Numbered from the stretch's first letter, positions 37,839 through 48,690 are shown. The stretch is DNA of 64,000 nucleotides from Bacteroidota bacterium (GCA_020444515.1 JAHLKX010000005.1:124001-188000); one strand, 5' to 3'. Notes: generated from the letters alone by a model not told the origin. Program-made: numbers and translations.

Positions 37839-40217
37839 ATGAAAGCAAAAGCGTCACGTAAGTCATATATTTTCTGGGTTTTTATTTTTTGGATCCTGGT
37901 TCCCGGTAGTTTGTTTCCTCAATTTAGCGCTCCAAGTGAAATTCCAAAAGCAGGCTCTAATTTTTCATTGATCAGTCAAAACGAAAATGGTATAAACATC
38001 AAATTTTCACTTGACCAGACGTATATTGATCGGTTTATTGAAACAATGATAGATGCTGATGGTTCGGTCTTAAATACACAGTTATGGCCAACATTTACAA
38101 CTTATGTAGCCATCCCGGAGGCTTCTGAATTTGCGATTGACATCATGGAAACAAAAGCTAACATTTATTCATTGACCCATGATAAGGTGACATTGGTGAA
38201 TACCAAGGCTGAAAATTCAGAAAGTAGTGAGGTGGATCCGGAAGAAATAATATCTTTTTCGGAGCCTGAGATGATCAGAGGAATCAGGGTGATCGTTGTA
38301 AAAATATCACCTTTTATTTTGAAGGATCAGCATTTGAAACTGGTAATCCATTCCAGGGTAAATTTCAACATTGATCTTTCAGGCAATGGACATTTCAATA
38401 GTGTAAATCGATATCGAAATATATGGTGGGACAAACTCCTGAATAACATGTTGTTAAATTTTAAATCGCTGCCAAAACTGAACTACCAGGCATATGATAA
38501 CAATAAAAATCCGGAAAACGGAGCCGAATATCTCATCATCAGTCCAAACGGACAGGAATTTCTTCAATGGGCGGATTCACTAAAATTATTTCGGACTCAG
38601 CAAGGGATCCTGACAAAGGTCATAACATTGGGCGAGATCGGTGGAAATACATCCGGGCAGATAGCGTCCTACATAGATGAAGCCTATACTACATGGGCTA
38701 TTCCGCCTGTTGGAATTTTAATGTTGGGCGATTATGGAAACAACCCCGAAAATTCAATCATAGCTCCGGCATGGGATAATTATTGTGTTTCCGATAATAT
38801 TTATGCTGATGTAAATGGCGATGATCTTCCTGATATGTATATAGGTAGGATTTGTGCCCAAAATGGTATGGATTTGGCCAATACCGTTGGCAAACTTATT
38901 AGTTACGAAAGTGATCCACCTGTTGATACAGCATTTTACCATTATCCCATTGCTTCATGTGCGTTTCAATTGGCAAGCATCAGACAGGTTATTGCCGAAT
39001 CAGTTGCCGGTTTTTATGAGATCATCTTGGGAAAGAATACCAACCGAATATATTCAGCCTCAGTACCTTTACCCGAGGATTGGACCACCAACCCCGCAGG
39101 TTTATCTCTGGTGGAATATTTTGGTCCGACTGGACTGGGTTATATTCCTGCATCACCAACAGGAGTGATGAGTAATTGGGAAGGAGGAACACAAGATTTT
39201 ATTGATGGTATCAATTCGGGCTCATTTATGACATTGTTCATCGGTCAGGGCAGCGAAACGGGTTGGTATCAACCTTCTTTTACCATAAGTGATCTGGGTG
39301 AGCTTACTAACAATTCTCCAACCTTTATATGGTCAGTTACTTCACTGACCGGAAAATATAATTATGGAACCGATTGCTTTGCTGAAGCCATTCATAAGAT
39401 GACGGGTGGAGCCCTGGGAGTGGTAGCAGCATCCGAGGTAACTTATGCCAATACAGGTGAAATATTGGCAATGGGTGCTTTTGATCAAATGTGGCCCTTT
39501 TATCTTCCTGATGCAGGTAATCCAAATCTGCCCGAAGGTAATTATCCAGCCATAGGCATGGTAGCAGGTAAATACTTTCTTCAGCAATATAGTTGGCCTA
39601 TTAATCCAAATATAAAAGCCACGACCTATCATGCTTACCACTATTTTGGAGATGTTTTTTCTTCTGTTTATTCCGAGGTTCCGCAAGAAGCCAATGTGAT
39701 ACATCCCGATGAAATTATGGCTGGTACGGTGTCAATTCCCATCACCGCGATGAGTGGAGCTCTGATTGGATTGACCGTAGATGGAGAGCTGATTGCAAAA
39801 GCAATTGGGACAGGGGACGAAATCAGTATTCCCATTCCAGCGCTTGCTTCTTCTGATGTCATCAAGCTTACGGTAACGAAACAAAATTATTTTAGGTTTA
39901 CAACCGATATTCAAGTGATCGATTCACTGTCAGGGCAGTTTGATAAAACCATTCATGAAGAAAAATGGCCTATTAGGGTTTATCCAAACCCTTCCAACAA
40001 AGACTTTATTCATATTGATTTTGAAGCGGAAACAGCTGATTTCTCGGCGACCATTTATTTGTATAATCCTCTGAAAAATAATGCTTACAATATTGAAAAC
40101 ATAAATACCTTGCCAGCTGATCATTCTTTAATTATTAAGGGACTCGACAAAGGACTTTACATTTTGGTTGTAAAAGCACGTCAAAAAATATGGACGAAAA
40201 AGGTAGTGATTTATTAA
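37839..40217 (+). CDS. Gingipain-like (C25) secreted protein, catalytic residues lost
   Basis: 792 residues: signal peptide (to about residue 28), a propeptide-like part, a C25 peptidase-type core at about 225-560, and a C-terminal T9SS sorting domain at about 715-792 (IRVYPNPSNKDFIHI, GLYILVVKARQK). In gingipains the catalytic His lies in GHGSE and the Cys in a following hydrophobic strand. Here the first reads FIGQGSETGW (Gln at 470, codon CAG at 39246) and the second WSVTSLTGKYN (Thr-Ser at 501-502), so both catalytic residues are absent. It also keeps the GDYGNNP and DVNGDDLPDMYIGR stretches of the fold. Probably a secreted non-enzymatic relative acting as adhesin, scaffold or regulator (inference). 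Confidence 0.85.
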   Translation: MKAKASRKSYIFWVFIFWILVPGSLFPQFSAPSEIPKAGSNFSLISQNENGINIKFSLDQTYIDRFIETMIDADGSVLNTQLWPTFTTYVAIPEASEFAIDIMETKANIYSLTHDKVTLVNTKAENSESSEVDPEEIISFSEPEMIRGIRVIVVKISPFILKDQHLKLVIHSRVNFNIDLSGNGHFNSVNRYRNIWWDKLLNNMLLNFKSLPKLNYQAYDNNKNPENGAEYLIISPNGQEFLQWADSLKLFRTQQGILTKVITLGEIGGNTSGQIASYIDEAYTTWAIPPVGILMLGDYGNNPENSIIAPAWDNYCVSDNIYADVNGDDLPDMYIGRICAQNGMDLANTVGKLISYESDPPVDTAFYHYPIASCAFQLASIRQVIAESVAGFYEIILGKNTNRIYSASVPLPEDWTTNPAGLSLVEYFGPTGLGYIPASPTGVMSNWEGGTQDFIDGINSGSFMTLFIGQGSETGWYQPSFTISDLGELTNNSPTFIWSVTSLTGKYNYGTDCFAEAIHKMTGGALGVVAASEVTYANTGEILAMGAFDQMWPFYLPDAGNPNLPEGNYPAIGMVAGKYFLQQYSWPINPNIKATTYHAYHYFGDVFSSVYSEVPQEANVIHPDEIMAGTVSIPITAMSGALIGLTVDGELIAKAIGTGDEISIPIPALASSDVIKLTVTKQNYFRFTTDIQVIDSLSGQFDKTIHEEKWPIRVYPNPSNKDFIHIDFEAETADFSATIYLYNPLKNNAYNIENINTLPADHSLIIKGLDKGLYILVVKARQKIWTKKVVIY

Positions 40218-40742
40218 ATGGTTCTTTTAATGGGTAAGGTTTTTTGGTCTAGCGCTGGCTGGTATTAACCAACTTAATTCTCAAACAATGGAGCTTAACA
40301 ACAAAGTCTTTTATTCCCTTTGGTTGATTTGACTTTTTCATTTCTTCATCAGATTAGAAACAACTATACAATTTAGCAAGAAATGAAAAAGCCCCGATGA
40401 TGTTGCATCGAGGCTTTGTTGTAGCGCTTCACATCAAAAAATCTAACCAGAATAAACGGAAGTTTATCAAAGATGCACGCAGTGTATTGAAATTATATGA
40501 TTATTTAATAAAAAATAGGAGCATTATTTAGTTTTATTTTGAAGAATTAAAACAGCAAATGATTAAAATTTGACAACTAGTCAATTTAACCAAGTCATAA
40601 AATTTTTAAATATTCCTAATATATCGGATGTTCATTAGTATAAATCGTTTTAGGATGCTATGGGTTTGTTTTTCAGATATATTGATCAAGCTATACGATA
40701 ACAGTTGCTATATTTAAAAGAATATTTTTTCAAGAAATTTTT
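40218..40742. other. 525-base convergent intergenic region
   Basis: Between the C25-like gene (plus) and the giant surface-protein gene (minus). It contains the hairpin at 40388-40417. The remaining AT-rich sequence shows no gene, promoter consensus or repeat that I can support. Confidence 0.6.
40388..40417. terminator. Bidirectional terminator
   Basis: Stem AAAGCC-C-CGATG / CATCG-A-GGCTTT with one mismatch and a six-base loop. The longer T-run is on the minus strand, fitting the giant gene, 326 bases after its stop; it can also serve the C25-like gene. Confidence 0.75.
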
Positions 40743-43700
40743 TTATTCTGGTACCTGAGTTTCAATATTCAAATTAAAATACCATATATCGTTTTTATCT
40801 TTATTATCAACCTGTGAATTCAGGTTAAAGTCAGAGGTTTTATATCCATTTGTTCCAACCTCTGGATTCCAAATTAAGGTTTTATCTGTACTCTCAACTA
40901 TTCCATTGGCATCTCCATCTCCGCCTGCCATTCCCCAGGTTCCAGGTATTAGTTCCTTATATCCTAAAACCCCACCTAAAACTTTCAAATCATCGGTTGT
41001 AAAGTCGTATGAATAAATATCTCCAAATCGGGCCAACGCATTGGCAGAAATTACACCTACATGGTTTCTGTGCCAAACGACAACAAATAATGATTGAATG
41101 ATTGGATGATCAAATGATAAAATTGATGTGCCATCCAAATCAACAACGGAACCATCATTCAATAAGAATGCTGCTTGCTGAGCAATAGTAGTTGTATTGT
41201 TTGCACTGCTAGCCTCGGCAGCATCACGCAATTCAACAAGCACCCAATCAACTATATCAATGCTGGGAATCAGTGCAGTGTATTCCTCACCTAAGTAATT
41301 CCAGGGTGATATATTGTAAGGTTGATATAGTGGAAGGATGGAATTCAAATCTGTGTTCATATTGATTCCGTTAAAAGGACCTTCCAAATATACTTTTAAA
41401 TCCAGATTGAAAGTCTGAGGCTGGTTTTCTAATATATTGACTGTATAATCATGTACTTCTCCTGTATAATAATTTGTACATGGCTCGGGGTTAACTTCAT
41501 TTTTTACTGAACGTAATCTCATTCTGTGTGAGCCTATTTGTGCATCTGAAGGAATATATAAAGAAGTTGAATAAGTTGTTGCTGTTTGCGCGCAAGCTAA
41601 TCCTGAAATTAGTTTTTCATTTGCTTCGAAAACATAATTATCATTGAAGTCTATCCACAAGTTTACATATTGATTTGTCCCATTACCGCCACCTGTAACA
41701 ATATCCATAGTATAGGCAGTATCCTTTTTTAAATCAGTTGTAATATGTGAAAAATTCCCATAACCACTATTGTTACCCCCAGAACAAAAAGTTTGTTCGT
41801 GTTGAATTGTGTTTAGACTAAAATTATCAATATAGCACCAGAAACATCCACCCATGTAGAGACCTTCATAGCACAAATCCGGATGATAGTGCTCTACATA
41901 ATCAGTCCCATTATTGTTACCTGGATCTTGATCCAGCGGATGATCAACAGAATAGCTAATCTCATATAAACCTACCTGCGAAAGATCAGCAGTTGTGGAA
42001 AATGAGTAATCCGTTTCTTCATCAGGAAATAAGGTTGTTGTAATGAATTCTGTTACTGGCGTTCCATTATTGATGGTATAACTCACAGGTATGTTTGATA
42101 ATTCTAATTCACCATTGTTATAGAGGTAAATGGATATAGTTTCATTACTTCCGAGATTTGAACTTGAATAAGGTGCAACTAAAATTTCATCTGTCAACAG
42201 ATCAACAATTGCAGGATCATATTCATCCGCTCCAATATCGGGATTTGTTAAATCTCTTGCTTCTGAATCAATATCATCTGTTATAGAAACTTGTGGAATC
42301 CCCCACCCGTTAAGATTATATGACAAAGTATGCAAGTCAGTGTCTGAGAAAAATTCTGGATCAACATTCAATGAATTATTATCGAAACCTGATGCTAAAA
42401 TCCAGGAACTCAAGCTGCTTATGTTATTCATGTAACCATACTCTCCTAAAAAAGAGCCCGTGTAATAATAATCATTATAGTTACATTCAATAAAATAGTC
42501 TTCAGTAATTGCTACATCGCCGTAAAGAAGACATCTTCCATTGGACTCATTGGAGAAAATATTGTTGTAAACTTTATTGTTAAAGTTATCTGAAAAATCA
42601 CCTGTACATCCTGCATTTAAACAATAATTATCCTCATTATTGATACCTGATACATGAATGCTATTATAAAGAATCTCCGTTTCAGCAATATTGTAAAGGA
42701 TCAACCCATATAACGGTGTGCCACCTGAAATCATGGAAATAAAGTTATTTCCAATGAGCCCTTCATTACTAACTGTACCAGAACAATACTGAGCATTCAT
42801 TCCAATGCTTATACTGGTTGAAGGTTCCATGATGATTTTATTTTTACAGAACACAAATCCATTCTCTACATTACTCAAATATACCCCATAACATTGATTG
42901 ATTAAAGTTGAGGAATAATAAATATCATTATTCAGCAAAATAGGTGATTCCATGAATTTTATGGTGATGCCCATGTTATTGAAATCAGCAATTCGGTTAT
43001 TATTGATCTGGATTCCTGTGCTGAGGTCAACACCTTCACCCACACCATGCAAAAAGATACCATACGAGCCATTCAAGATTTCATTGCCGAGGATATCAAT
43101 GTTATGACAGGGTGTATTATCATAGTATATGACACTATTATCAACAGAATTAAAAGAAAAATCTTTAGTTCCTGTAATTGTATTATTAAGAATTGAAATA
43201 TGGTGTGCACCATTTACGAAAGTAATTACATTGCCATAGGTTGAAACATTGTTGGTGTATCCTGGAGAGGATATTTTCAGGTTTTGAATCGTAATATAAG
43301 AGCATCCATTAAAAAGTAAAGTATAATTATCGTTGTTGTTTATAAATGAAATTTCTGCGGTATCACCTTTTGAAGGTTCAGTTTGGATGGTAATGGTATT
43401 GTTCATTCCTGATCCTTCGATGGGTGGAATTATTATTTGTTCATTATAAATTCCGGGCCGGATATTAAATATTACGTCATCAGAAATTCCCCTTGTTTGT
43501 AAACCGGAAATAGCATCTTCAATCTCCTGGAAATCAGGCGTGTTTCCCCCAATGGTATAGGTCCCATACATGGCATCTGTGAATTCAAAAGGAACATCAG
43601 ACCAAACGCCAACATCATCATTGGGATTTGTTTGACAATTATTGGCTTCCCAGGGTAGAATATGACCTACATGCCATGTTCCATAAGGAATTGAACTGAT

Positions 43701-46700
43701 ATCTGCCTGGTATTCTATATTGGAATACTCACCAGGTTGAAGAGTTGGTATCACTTTTTGCCCTAATAAATAGTCATAACTCGTATTGGTATCAGCCTGC
43801 AAAGTAAATGCGATTTCACTGGAATTATTAATTGGCCAAGGACCATCATTATAAACGCGGCAATTTATGGAAAGAGTTGCTCCCGATAATGAAATGTTTC
43901 TATAATTCTCGTCCTCTTTTAAGTTTCCGCATTTTTCAGCAAATCCTTCGGAGGTACAATAATAACTTGACCTATCTCCGGCTGTATTGATTGCAGCCTG
44001 AACAAAATAGTAATACGGTTGACCAATATTAACATCGAAATCATCATATTGATAAAAGTCAGTTGTCCAGTCCACAATGGCACCTCCGGGAATAATGGGC
44101 TGCTCGTTTTTTAGTAACCTGTATGCACTAGCTCCCGGAACGGAATCCCAGGCAATCTGAATTTTATCACTAAATACCCCTTGTGTCGCATGGCAAACAG
44201 GTGCATACAACTTTCTCCATCCCCCATCATTTGCAATAACGAAGGAGGTAAACTCACCATTAGGGTCATCTGAAATATTTAAATAATAAAAATAAGTTAT
44301 TCCAGGTGTAGCTGATGTGTCATGATAACTTTGGGCCGTTCCAGCTTCATGTGCTTCCCATCCGGAAATGGTGTCAATATTAATTGGAAAGGCAGAAGGA
44401 CCTCTATATACCTGAAAGTATCCAAGCATGTCCGGATTATCCCAGCTAATTTCTACATGATCAGTCAGTGTTCCATCAGTCGCAATTACATTTTCTACAG
44501 GATAATAGGATCTCCAACCTGAATCACAATACCCATAGTTTGATGCATTAAATCCATTTTCATCCATTGCAGCACGGACCCAATAATAGTAATACTGCCC
44601 AAAATTTGTTAAGCCATCCATCCATGTTGTACTTGTTATCCAATCTGATAATGGATCTGCTGTAGTTGAATCATAGACGGTACTAGAATACAAGCGATAA
44701 TGTGTAGCTCCTGAAATAGAGTTCCAGCTAATATTGATCCCTGCAGTGATTGTGCCATCACTTGCGCTTGGATCTGGTGCACCTACCAAAGCAAGATAAC
44801 CTGATGTAGCATTACTCCAACCAGAACAAGCGTGGTATCCGGTTTCACTGGTTGCAGATTTCGCCCAATAATAATATTCTGTGCCAAAAACTACATCATA
44901 GTCTTCATAGAAATCATCAGTGATCCAGGTTGAAAATAGTGTTGTTGCAGTTAAAACATTTAGTTCCGTATTTCGATAGATCATGTAGTGTGTTGCACCC
45001 TCTGGAGGATTCCAGGAAATTTTAATATGGTCATCAAATTGTCCTTTCGTTGCTGTACAATAAATAGGTGCTGTTAATGCTCCCCAACCACTATTATAAT
45101 TGCTGTAAGGACTATCTCTTAATCCTAGGTTATTGTCAGCAGCTTTCACCCAATAATAATAAGTTGTGCCACTTACTGCAGAAAAATCTTCATATTCAGT
45201 ACCCAGAATCCAATTTTCACTAATTGGAACTGCTGTATTTGTATTAGCTATTTGACTACGATAAATTCTGTAATACAATGTATAGGGATGTGAAGGTTCA
45301 TCCCAGGTAACGGATACTTTGCTAATGCTAACCCCATCAGTTGCTTGCACATTTGCAGGTGCGCTTGGCGGATTTGGAATTGTAACAGGGGATGAACATG
45401 TATAATTATTGTCAATTTCATTTGTTTCGGAAACAGAATCCAAAATATCAACAAAGGATCCTATGTAATACGTTCCGCCTGGAATTTCGGGTTCAAAAAA
45501 CCGGACATCAGTTTGAAAGTTTTCACCAATGATTACTCCAGGAGGATGCAAACTTATTGTATCAGCACCAATTAAAAAATCGCTCGTACTTATCAATTGA
45601 TCTGTTGATAAATAGTATCCGGTTATATAATTTTCAGCATCTGTAAAACCTGGTTCGTTGTACAAACCTACATTAATACTGACATCTGTACCTGTTACAT
45701 TTGCATCTGCTGCGTTAATGGTTAAATTGGCCCTCATGTCAGTTGCAATATCCGTCTTCCAGACCCCAAATCCCCAGGAACCAACATACAACTGATGAGG
45801 ATTTGTTGAATAAATTATTTTCATCGCTTTTACAGGTGCCTGAGGTAATCCGCCATCAAATTGGATCCAATTTGTCATAGTGGCATCTTTATAATAAATT
45901 CCAGCCATCGTGCCAACATACAAACCATCATTGCTGCCGATGTGATAAAGAATATTATAAGTAGCATTATCTGGCAAATTGCCTGTAATAGAGGTCCATG
46001 TTTCACCTTGGTTGGTTGATTTGAAGACTTTTCTTAAATGAGTAGTAATATATAGGATATTCTCATCAGTGGGGTGTGTCTCTAAAGATTTGACTTTATG
46101 ACCCCAGGGGAGTGATATTTCAGTCCAGTCAGGATCTGCTGCAAAAGCATTGTTTGTTCTGTAAACCCTGGTACTATTCCATTTGACTATATAAATAATG
46201 TTTCCGTTTGCCAGGCATTGTTCCATGAAATCAACAATTTTATCATCTTCAAATTTCCCATCGGAGATATTTACCCAGTCAACATTATTTGGATTAGATG
46301 TTTTAACATTTGTTGTCCTCCATATATTTATATTTCCGGCAAACATAGTATTGGGATCATCCTTGTCAAGGAAATAGGGCCTGAACCAACCTGATTCTTC
46401 AGGAATCTTTGTATTGTCAGCAATGTTTTGGAAGGGACCATCTGAACCATTTGTGCTTCTATAAATGTCGCCTTGCTGTGCGCTAACATACATATATTGA
46501 TTATCAGTTAGGTCTATTTCACATTGCATTCCATCACCACCGTGTAATTCTTCATAATTACCATTAACTTCTCCTATAGTTCCACAGTGGTTTAATCCGG
46601 CAATAAAAAAATCAGGAGTAGTTTCACTGACTGCAAGACGATTCACCTGAGCAATATTTAATCCGTCACTTATGCATGATATAGAAGATACATTATTATC

Positions 46701-48029
46701 TGAATAAAAAAGTCCTCCATCATTGCCGATATACAGATAGTTTGTATGTGGTGAATATTCAAGGGCATGGTAATCATTGTGGGTTTCATATTGTGTGTCA
46801 AGGATTTCTGTCCAATTTGCTCCTCCATCAGTTGATTTAAAAAGAAGCACCATGCCGGCATACATATTATCTGCATTTAAAGGATCAACTTGAAATGCCA
46901 TGTTAAAGCTTCCCTGCGCACCAGGAGCTATCCCTGAAGTTGTTAATTTGGTAAAATCCTGTCCGGAATTAACTGATCTAAACAAACCAAAATACTCCGA
47001 ATCTTTTGAGGTGAAAAAATAAACCCTGTCAGGGTATTGAGGAGTTACCGAAATAATTCCCCTGCCATAAGAAGGCATTAATGGTGAACTTATTTGTACC
47101 CATGAATTACCGGCATCAATTGATCTGTAGAACAGGCCTGCTCTGGTTGCATAAACAATATCCGGATCTCCTGGTTTATAAACTATTTCCTCAACATTTT
47201 CTTCGATTCCTGTACACAATGACCATGTGGCCCCACTATTATATGTTTTGTAAATACCCATATCTGTAGCAGCTAAAAGAACTTCTGACCAGTTGGGTTG
47301 AATGACTAGTTTTGATACCAATTTATCTTTAAACTGGTTATCCAATTGAATCCAGGTTAATCCTCCGTTTGTTGATTTCCATACACCCTGACCCAATACT
47401 TCATTTGCATCTTTATCGCCTGTTCCCACATAGATGATATTGGGATTTGTTGTTTGAATGGCGATTGAGGAAACATTGAAATGCATGATTTGATCGGTAT
47501 TCATATTCGCCCAGGTGTTTCCATTGTTGGTTGTTTTCCATATACCTGATGTTGCTGTGCCTACATATATTGTATTTGGGTCGGTCGGGTGGAATTCAAT
47601 ACAGGTTAGGCGCCCTATTCCAAATTTGGAATTCGTATTTGTACGAAAAGGCACCTCATCAGGACCTAAAAACTCCCATGAACCCTGGATGGCATCACTT
47701 CCGTATTGATTGTTAAATTTATTATACTCATTTTGAAAGTAACTTAGTGGAAGTATTTCGCCATTTTCGTTTAGCATTCCTTCACGAAGCTCTTTCCAGA
47801 CTTTAAACTGTTTATACCCTGTGCCTTTGGTTTTTGATTTGTCCTTATATTTCCAGTATTCATCAAATTCTTCAACAAGTTGATAAAAATTAATGTTTGG
47901 ATCAGCCATCTTTTTATGCCAGTATTCCGAATTGGACTGGTCTGCATTTTGGCTGAAAATTGGATTTAGGGAAATGTAAAACGTTGTAAATAAAAAGATT
48001 GTGGATGAGATGCTAAATAATATTCTCAT
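40743..48029 (-). CDS. 2428-residue multidomain surface protein with dockerin-like C-terminus
   Basis: Signal peptide (to about PIFSQ), then a long beta-propeller of sortilin/VPS10-BNR type repeats (about 90-770; patterns DPNTIYVGTATSGIWKTTNNGNTW, NIIYVGTGD, KSTDGGANWTEI). Next are a CARDB-like domain (about 775-885), a run of five or six FN3-like modules (about 890-1380; recurring YYYWVKAADN, ISW and GWG or GWR), a second CARDB-like part, a right-handed beta-helix (about 1500-1880), another CARDB-like domain, a GEVED domain (about 2065-2210), and a C-terminal module with two Ca-binding dockerin-like loops (GDGDANGIVESTDK, DFNLNSQVDNKDKND) ending TQVPE. The last module differs from the canonical sorting domain and may be an alternative T9SS export signal. 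Likely a surface adhesin or scaffold. Confidence 0.9.
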   Translation of the reverse strand: MRILFSISSTIFLFTTFYISLNPIFSQNADQSNSEYWHKKMADPNINFYQLVEEFDEYWKYKDKSKTKGTGYKQFKVWKELREGMLNENGEILPLSYFQNEYNKFNNQYGSDAIQGSWEFLGPDEVPFRTNTNSKFGIGRLTCIEFHPTDPNTIYVGTATSGIWKTTNNGNTWANMNTDQIMHFNVSSIAIQTTNPNIIYVGTGDKDANEVLGQGVWKSTNGGLTWIQLDNQFKDKLVSKLVIQPNWSEVLLAATDMGIYKTYNSGATWSLCTGIEENVEEIVYKPGDPDIVYATRAGLFYRSIDAGNSWVQISSPLMPSYGRGIISVTPQYPDRVYFFTSKDSEYFGLFRSVNSGQDFTKLTTSGIAPGAQGSFNMAFQVDPLNADNMYAGMVLLFKSTDGGANWTEILDTQYETHNDYHALEYSPHTNYLYIGNDGGLFYSDNNVSSISCISDGLNIAQVNRLAVSETTPDFFIAGLNHCGTIGEVNGNYEELHGGDGMQCEIDLTDNQYMYVSAQQGDIYRSTNGSDGPFQNIADNTKIPEESGWFRPYFLDKDDPNTMFAGNINIWRTTNVKTSNPNNVDWVNISDGKFEDDKIVDFMEQCLANGNIIYIVKWNSTRVYRTNNAFAADPDWTEISLPWGHKVKSLETHPTDENILYITTHLRKVFKSTNQGETWTSITGNLPDNATYNILYHIGSNDGLYVGTMAGIYYKDATMTNWIQFDGGLPQAPVKAMKIIYSTNPHQLYVGSWGFGVWKTDIATDMRANLTINAADANVTGTDVSINVGLYNEPGFTDAENYITGYYLSTDQLISTSDFLIGADTISLHPPGVIIGENFQTDVRFFEPEIPGGTYYIGSFVDILDSVSETNEIDNNYTCSSPVTIPNPPSAPANVQATDGVSISKVSVTWDEPSHPYTLYYRIYRSQIANTNTAVPISENWILGTEYEDFSAVSGTTYYYWVKAADNNLGLRDSPYSNYNSGWGALTAPIYCTATKGQFDDHIKISWNPPEGATHYMIYRNTELNVLTATTLFSTWITDDFYEDYDVVFGTEYYYWAKSATSETGYHACSGWSNATSGYLALVGAPDPSASDGTITAGINISWNSISGATHYRLYSSTVYDSTTADPLSDWITSTTWMDGLTNFGQYYYYWVRAAMDENGFNASNYGYCDSGWRSYYPVENVIATDGTLTDHVEISWDNPDMLGYFQVYRGPSAFPINIDTISGWEAHEAGTAQSYHDTSATPGITYFYYLNISDDPNGEFTSFVIANDGGWRKLYAPVCHATQGVFSDKIQIAWDSVPGASAYRLLKNEQPIIPGGAIVDWTTDFYQYDDFDVNIGQPYYYFVQAAINTAGDRSSYYCTSEGFAEKCGNLKEDENYRNISLSGATLSINCRVYNDGPWPINNSSEIAFTLQADTNTSYDYLLGQKVIPTLQPGEYSNIEYQADISSIPYGTWHVGHILPWEANNCQTNPNDDVGVWSDVPFEFTDAMYGTYTIGGNTPDFQEIEDAISGLQTRGISDDVIFNIRPGIYNEQIIIPPIEGSGMNNTITIQTEPSKGDTAEISFINNNDNYTLLFNGCSYITIQNLKISSPGYTNNVSTYGNVITFVNGAHHISILNNTITGTKDFSFNSVDNSVIYYDNTPCHNIDILGNEILNGSYGIFLHGVGEGVDLSTGIQINNNRIADFNNMGITIKFMESPILLNNDIYYSSTLINQCYGVYLSNVENGFVFCKNKIIMEPSTSISIGMNAQYCSGTVSNEGLIGNNFISMISGGTPLYGLILYNIAETEILYNSIHVSGINNEDNYCLNAGCTGDFSDNFNNKVYNNIFSNESNGRCLLYGDVAITEDYFIECNYNDYYYTGSFLGEYGYMNNISSLSSWILASGFDNNSLNVDPEFFSDTDLHTLSYNLNGWGIPQVSITDDIDSEARDLTNPDIGADEYDPAIVDLLTDEILVAPYSSSNLGSNETISIYLYNNGELELSNIPVSYTINNGTPVTEFITTTLFPDEETDYSFSTTADLSQVGLYEISYSVDHPLDQDPGNNNGTDYVEHYHPDLCYEGLYMGGCFWCYIDNFSLNTIQHEQTFCSGGNNSGYGNFSHITTDLKKDTAYTMDIVTGGGNGTNQYVNLWIDFNDNYVFEANEKLISGLACAQTATTYSTSLYIPSDAQIGSHRMRLRSVKNEVNPEPCTNYYTGEVHDYTVNILENQPQTFNLDLKVYLEGPFNGINMNTDLNSILPLYQPYNISPWNYLGEEYTALIPSIDIVDWVLVELRDAAEASSANNTTTIAQQAAFLLNDGSVVDLDGTSILSFDHPIIQSLFVVVWHRNHVGVISANALARFGDIYSYDFTTDDLKVLGGVLGYKELIPGTWGMAGGDGDANGIVESTDKTLIWNPEVGTNGYKTSDFNLNSQVDNKDKNDIWYFNLNIETQVPE

Positions 48030-48507
48030 GATAGCTTATTTTTTATTTCTTATTCAGTCGGTTTTTTTTGAACAATAAAAAATCATTTATAATCTTTCAA
48101 ATTCTTAATCAGATTCTGATTATATTTCGATTTGCTAATGCTATCTTCATTTTGAACCTCAATATTTATTTAAATTCTGTAAGGTCATATCCAATAATCC
48201 TTTTGAATCTTCAATATGGATTGATCTTTAATTTATGATGTTTTTAGGAGTGGATTTAGTATTTGTTCCATTTCAAAGTTAACTAAAAATAGTTTTATAA
48301 ACAATTTATCGAGGTTTCAATTCTCAATAATTCTGAATACTCGGTTAATTCCCGATGTCGGTTTGATCTATTCTGTATTTGGCCTCCTGCGAAATTCCAA
48401 ATTAGCTAATGATGGAAGATTAGAAATGGGTAATTGTAAATATCCAGCTAAAAAGTTGAATTAGCTTTATGTTATTATTGAAGAAATAGCAAGAGAAACA
48501 AGAGGAC
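48030..48507. other. AT-rich gap upstream of the giant gene
   Basis: About 480 bases between the giant-gene start and the terminator of tRNA-fMet. It presumably carries the giant gene's promoter, but I see no clean TTG/TAnnTTTG pair, no ORF with support and no repeat. Confidence 0.5.
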
Positions 48508-48540
48508 AAAAAAAACTCTTCAGTGAAAAAGACTGAAGAG
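48508..48540 (-). terminator. Terminator of the initiator tRNA gene
   Basis: CTCTTCAGT (48516-48524) pairs with ACTGAAGAG (48532-48540), 9-bp stem with a seven-base loop; on the minus strand it is followed by an eight-T run. Begins 10 bases after the tRNA 3' end. Confidence 0.9.
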
Positions 48541-48550
48541 TCTGATGAAG

Positions 48551-48622
<72 letters not shown>

Positions 48623-48635
48623 ATATATTTTGTAC

Positions 48636-48690
48636 TATCTTTGCGAACAATTAAGGGGTGCAAAGATATGAATTTTTCTTTTTCATGCAA
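48636..48690. promoter_or_regulatory. Face-to-face promoters for tRNA-fMet and era
   Basis: TATCTTTGC (48636-48644) and its exact inverse GCAAAGATA (48660-48668) are 15 bases apart. Each contains TAnnTTTG, pointing toward the other. The minus-strand one has TTG (48690-48688) at a 19-base spacing, so it likely drives the tRNA; the plus-strand one would drive era but lacks a clear -33 box. The two would start transcripts within a few bases of each other. Confidence 0.6.

Noticed and set aside
43900..45350. Repeated modules inside the giant gene as a DNA repeat array
   Set aside because: The repetition is at protein level (FN3-like modules); the nucleotide copies are too diverged to be a DNA repeat.
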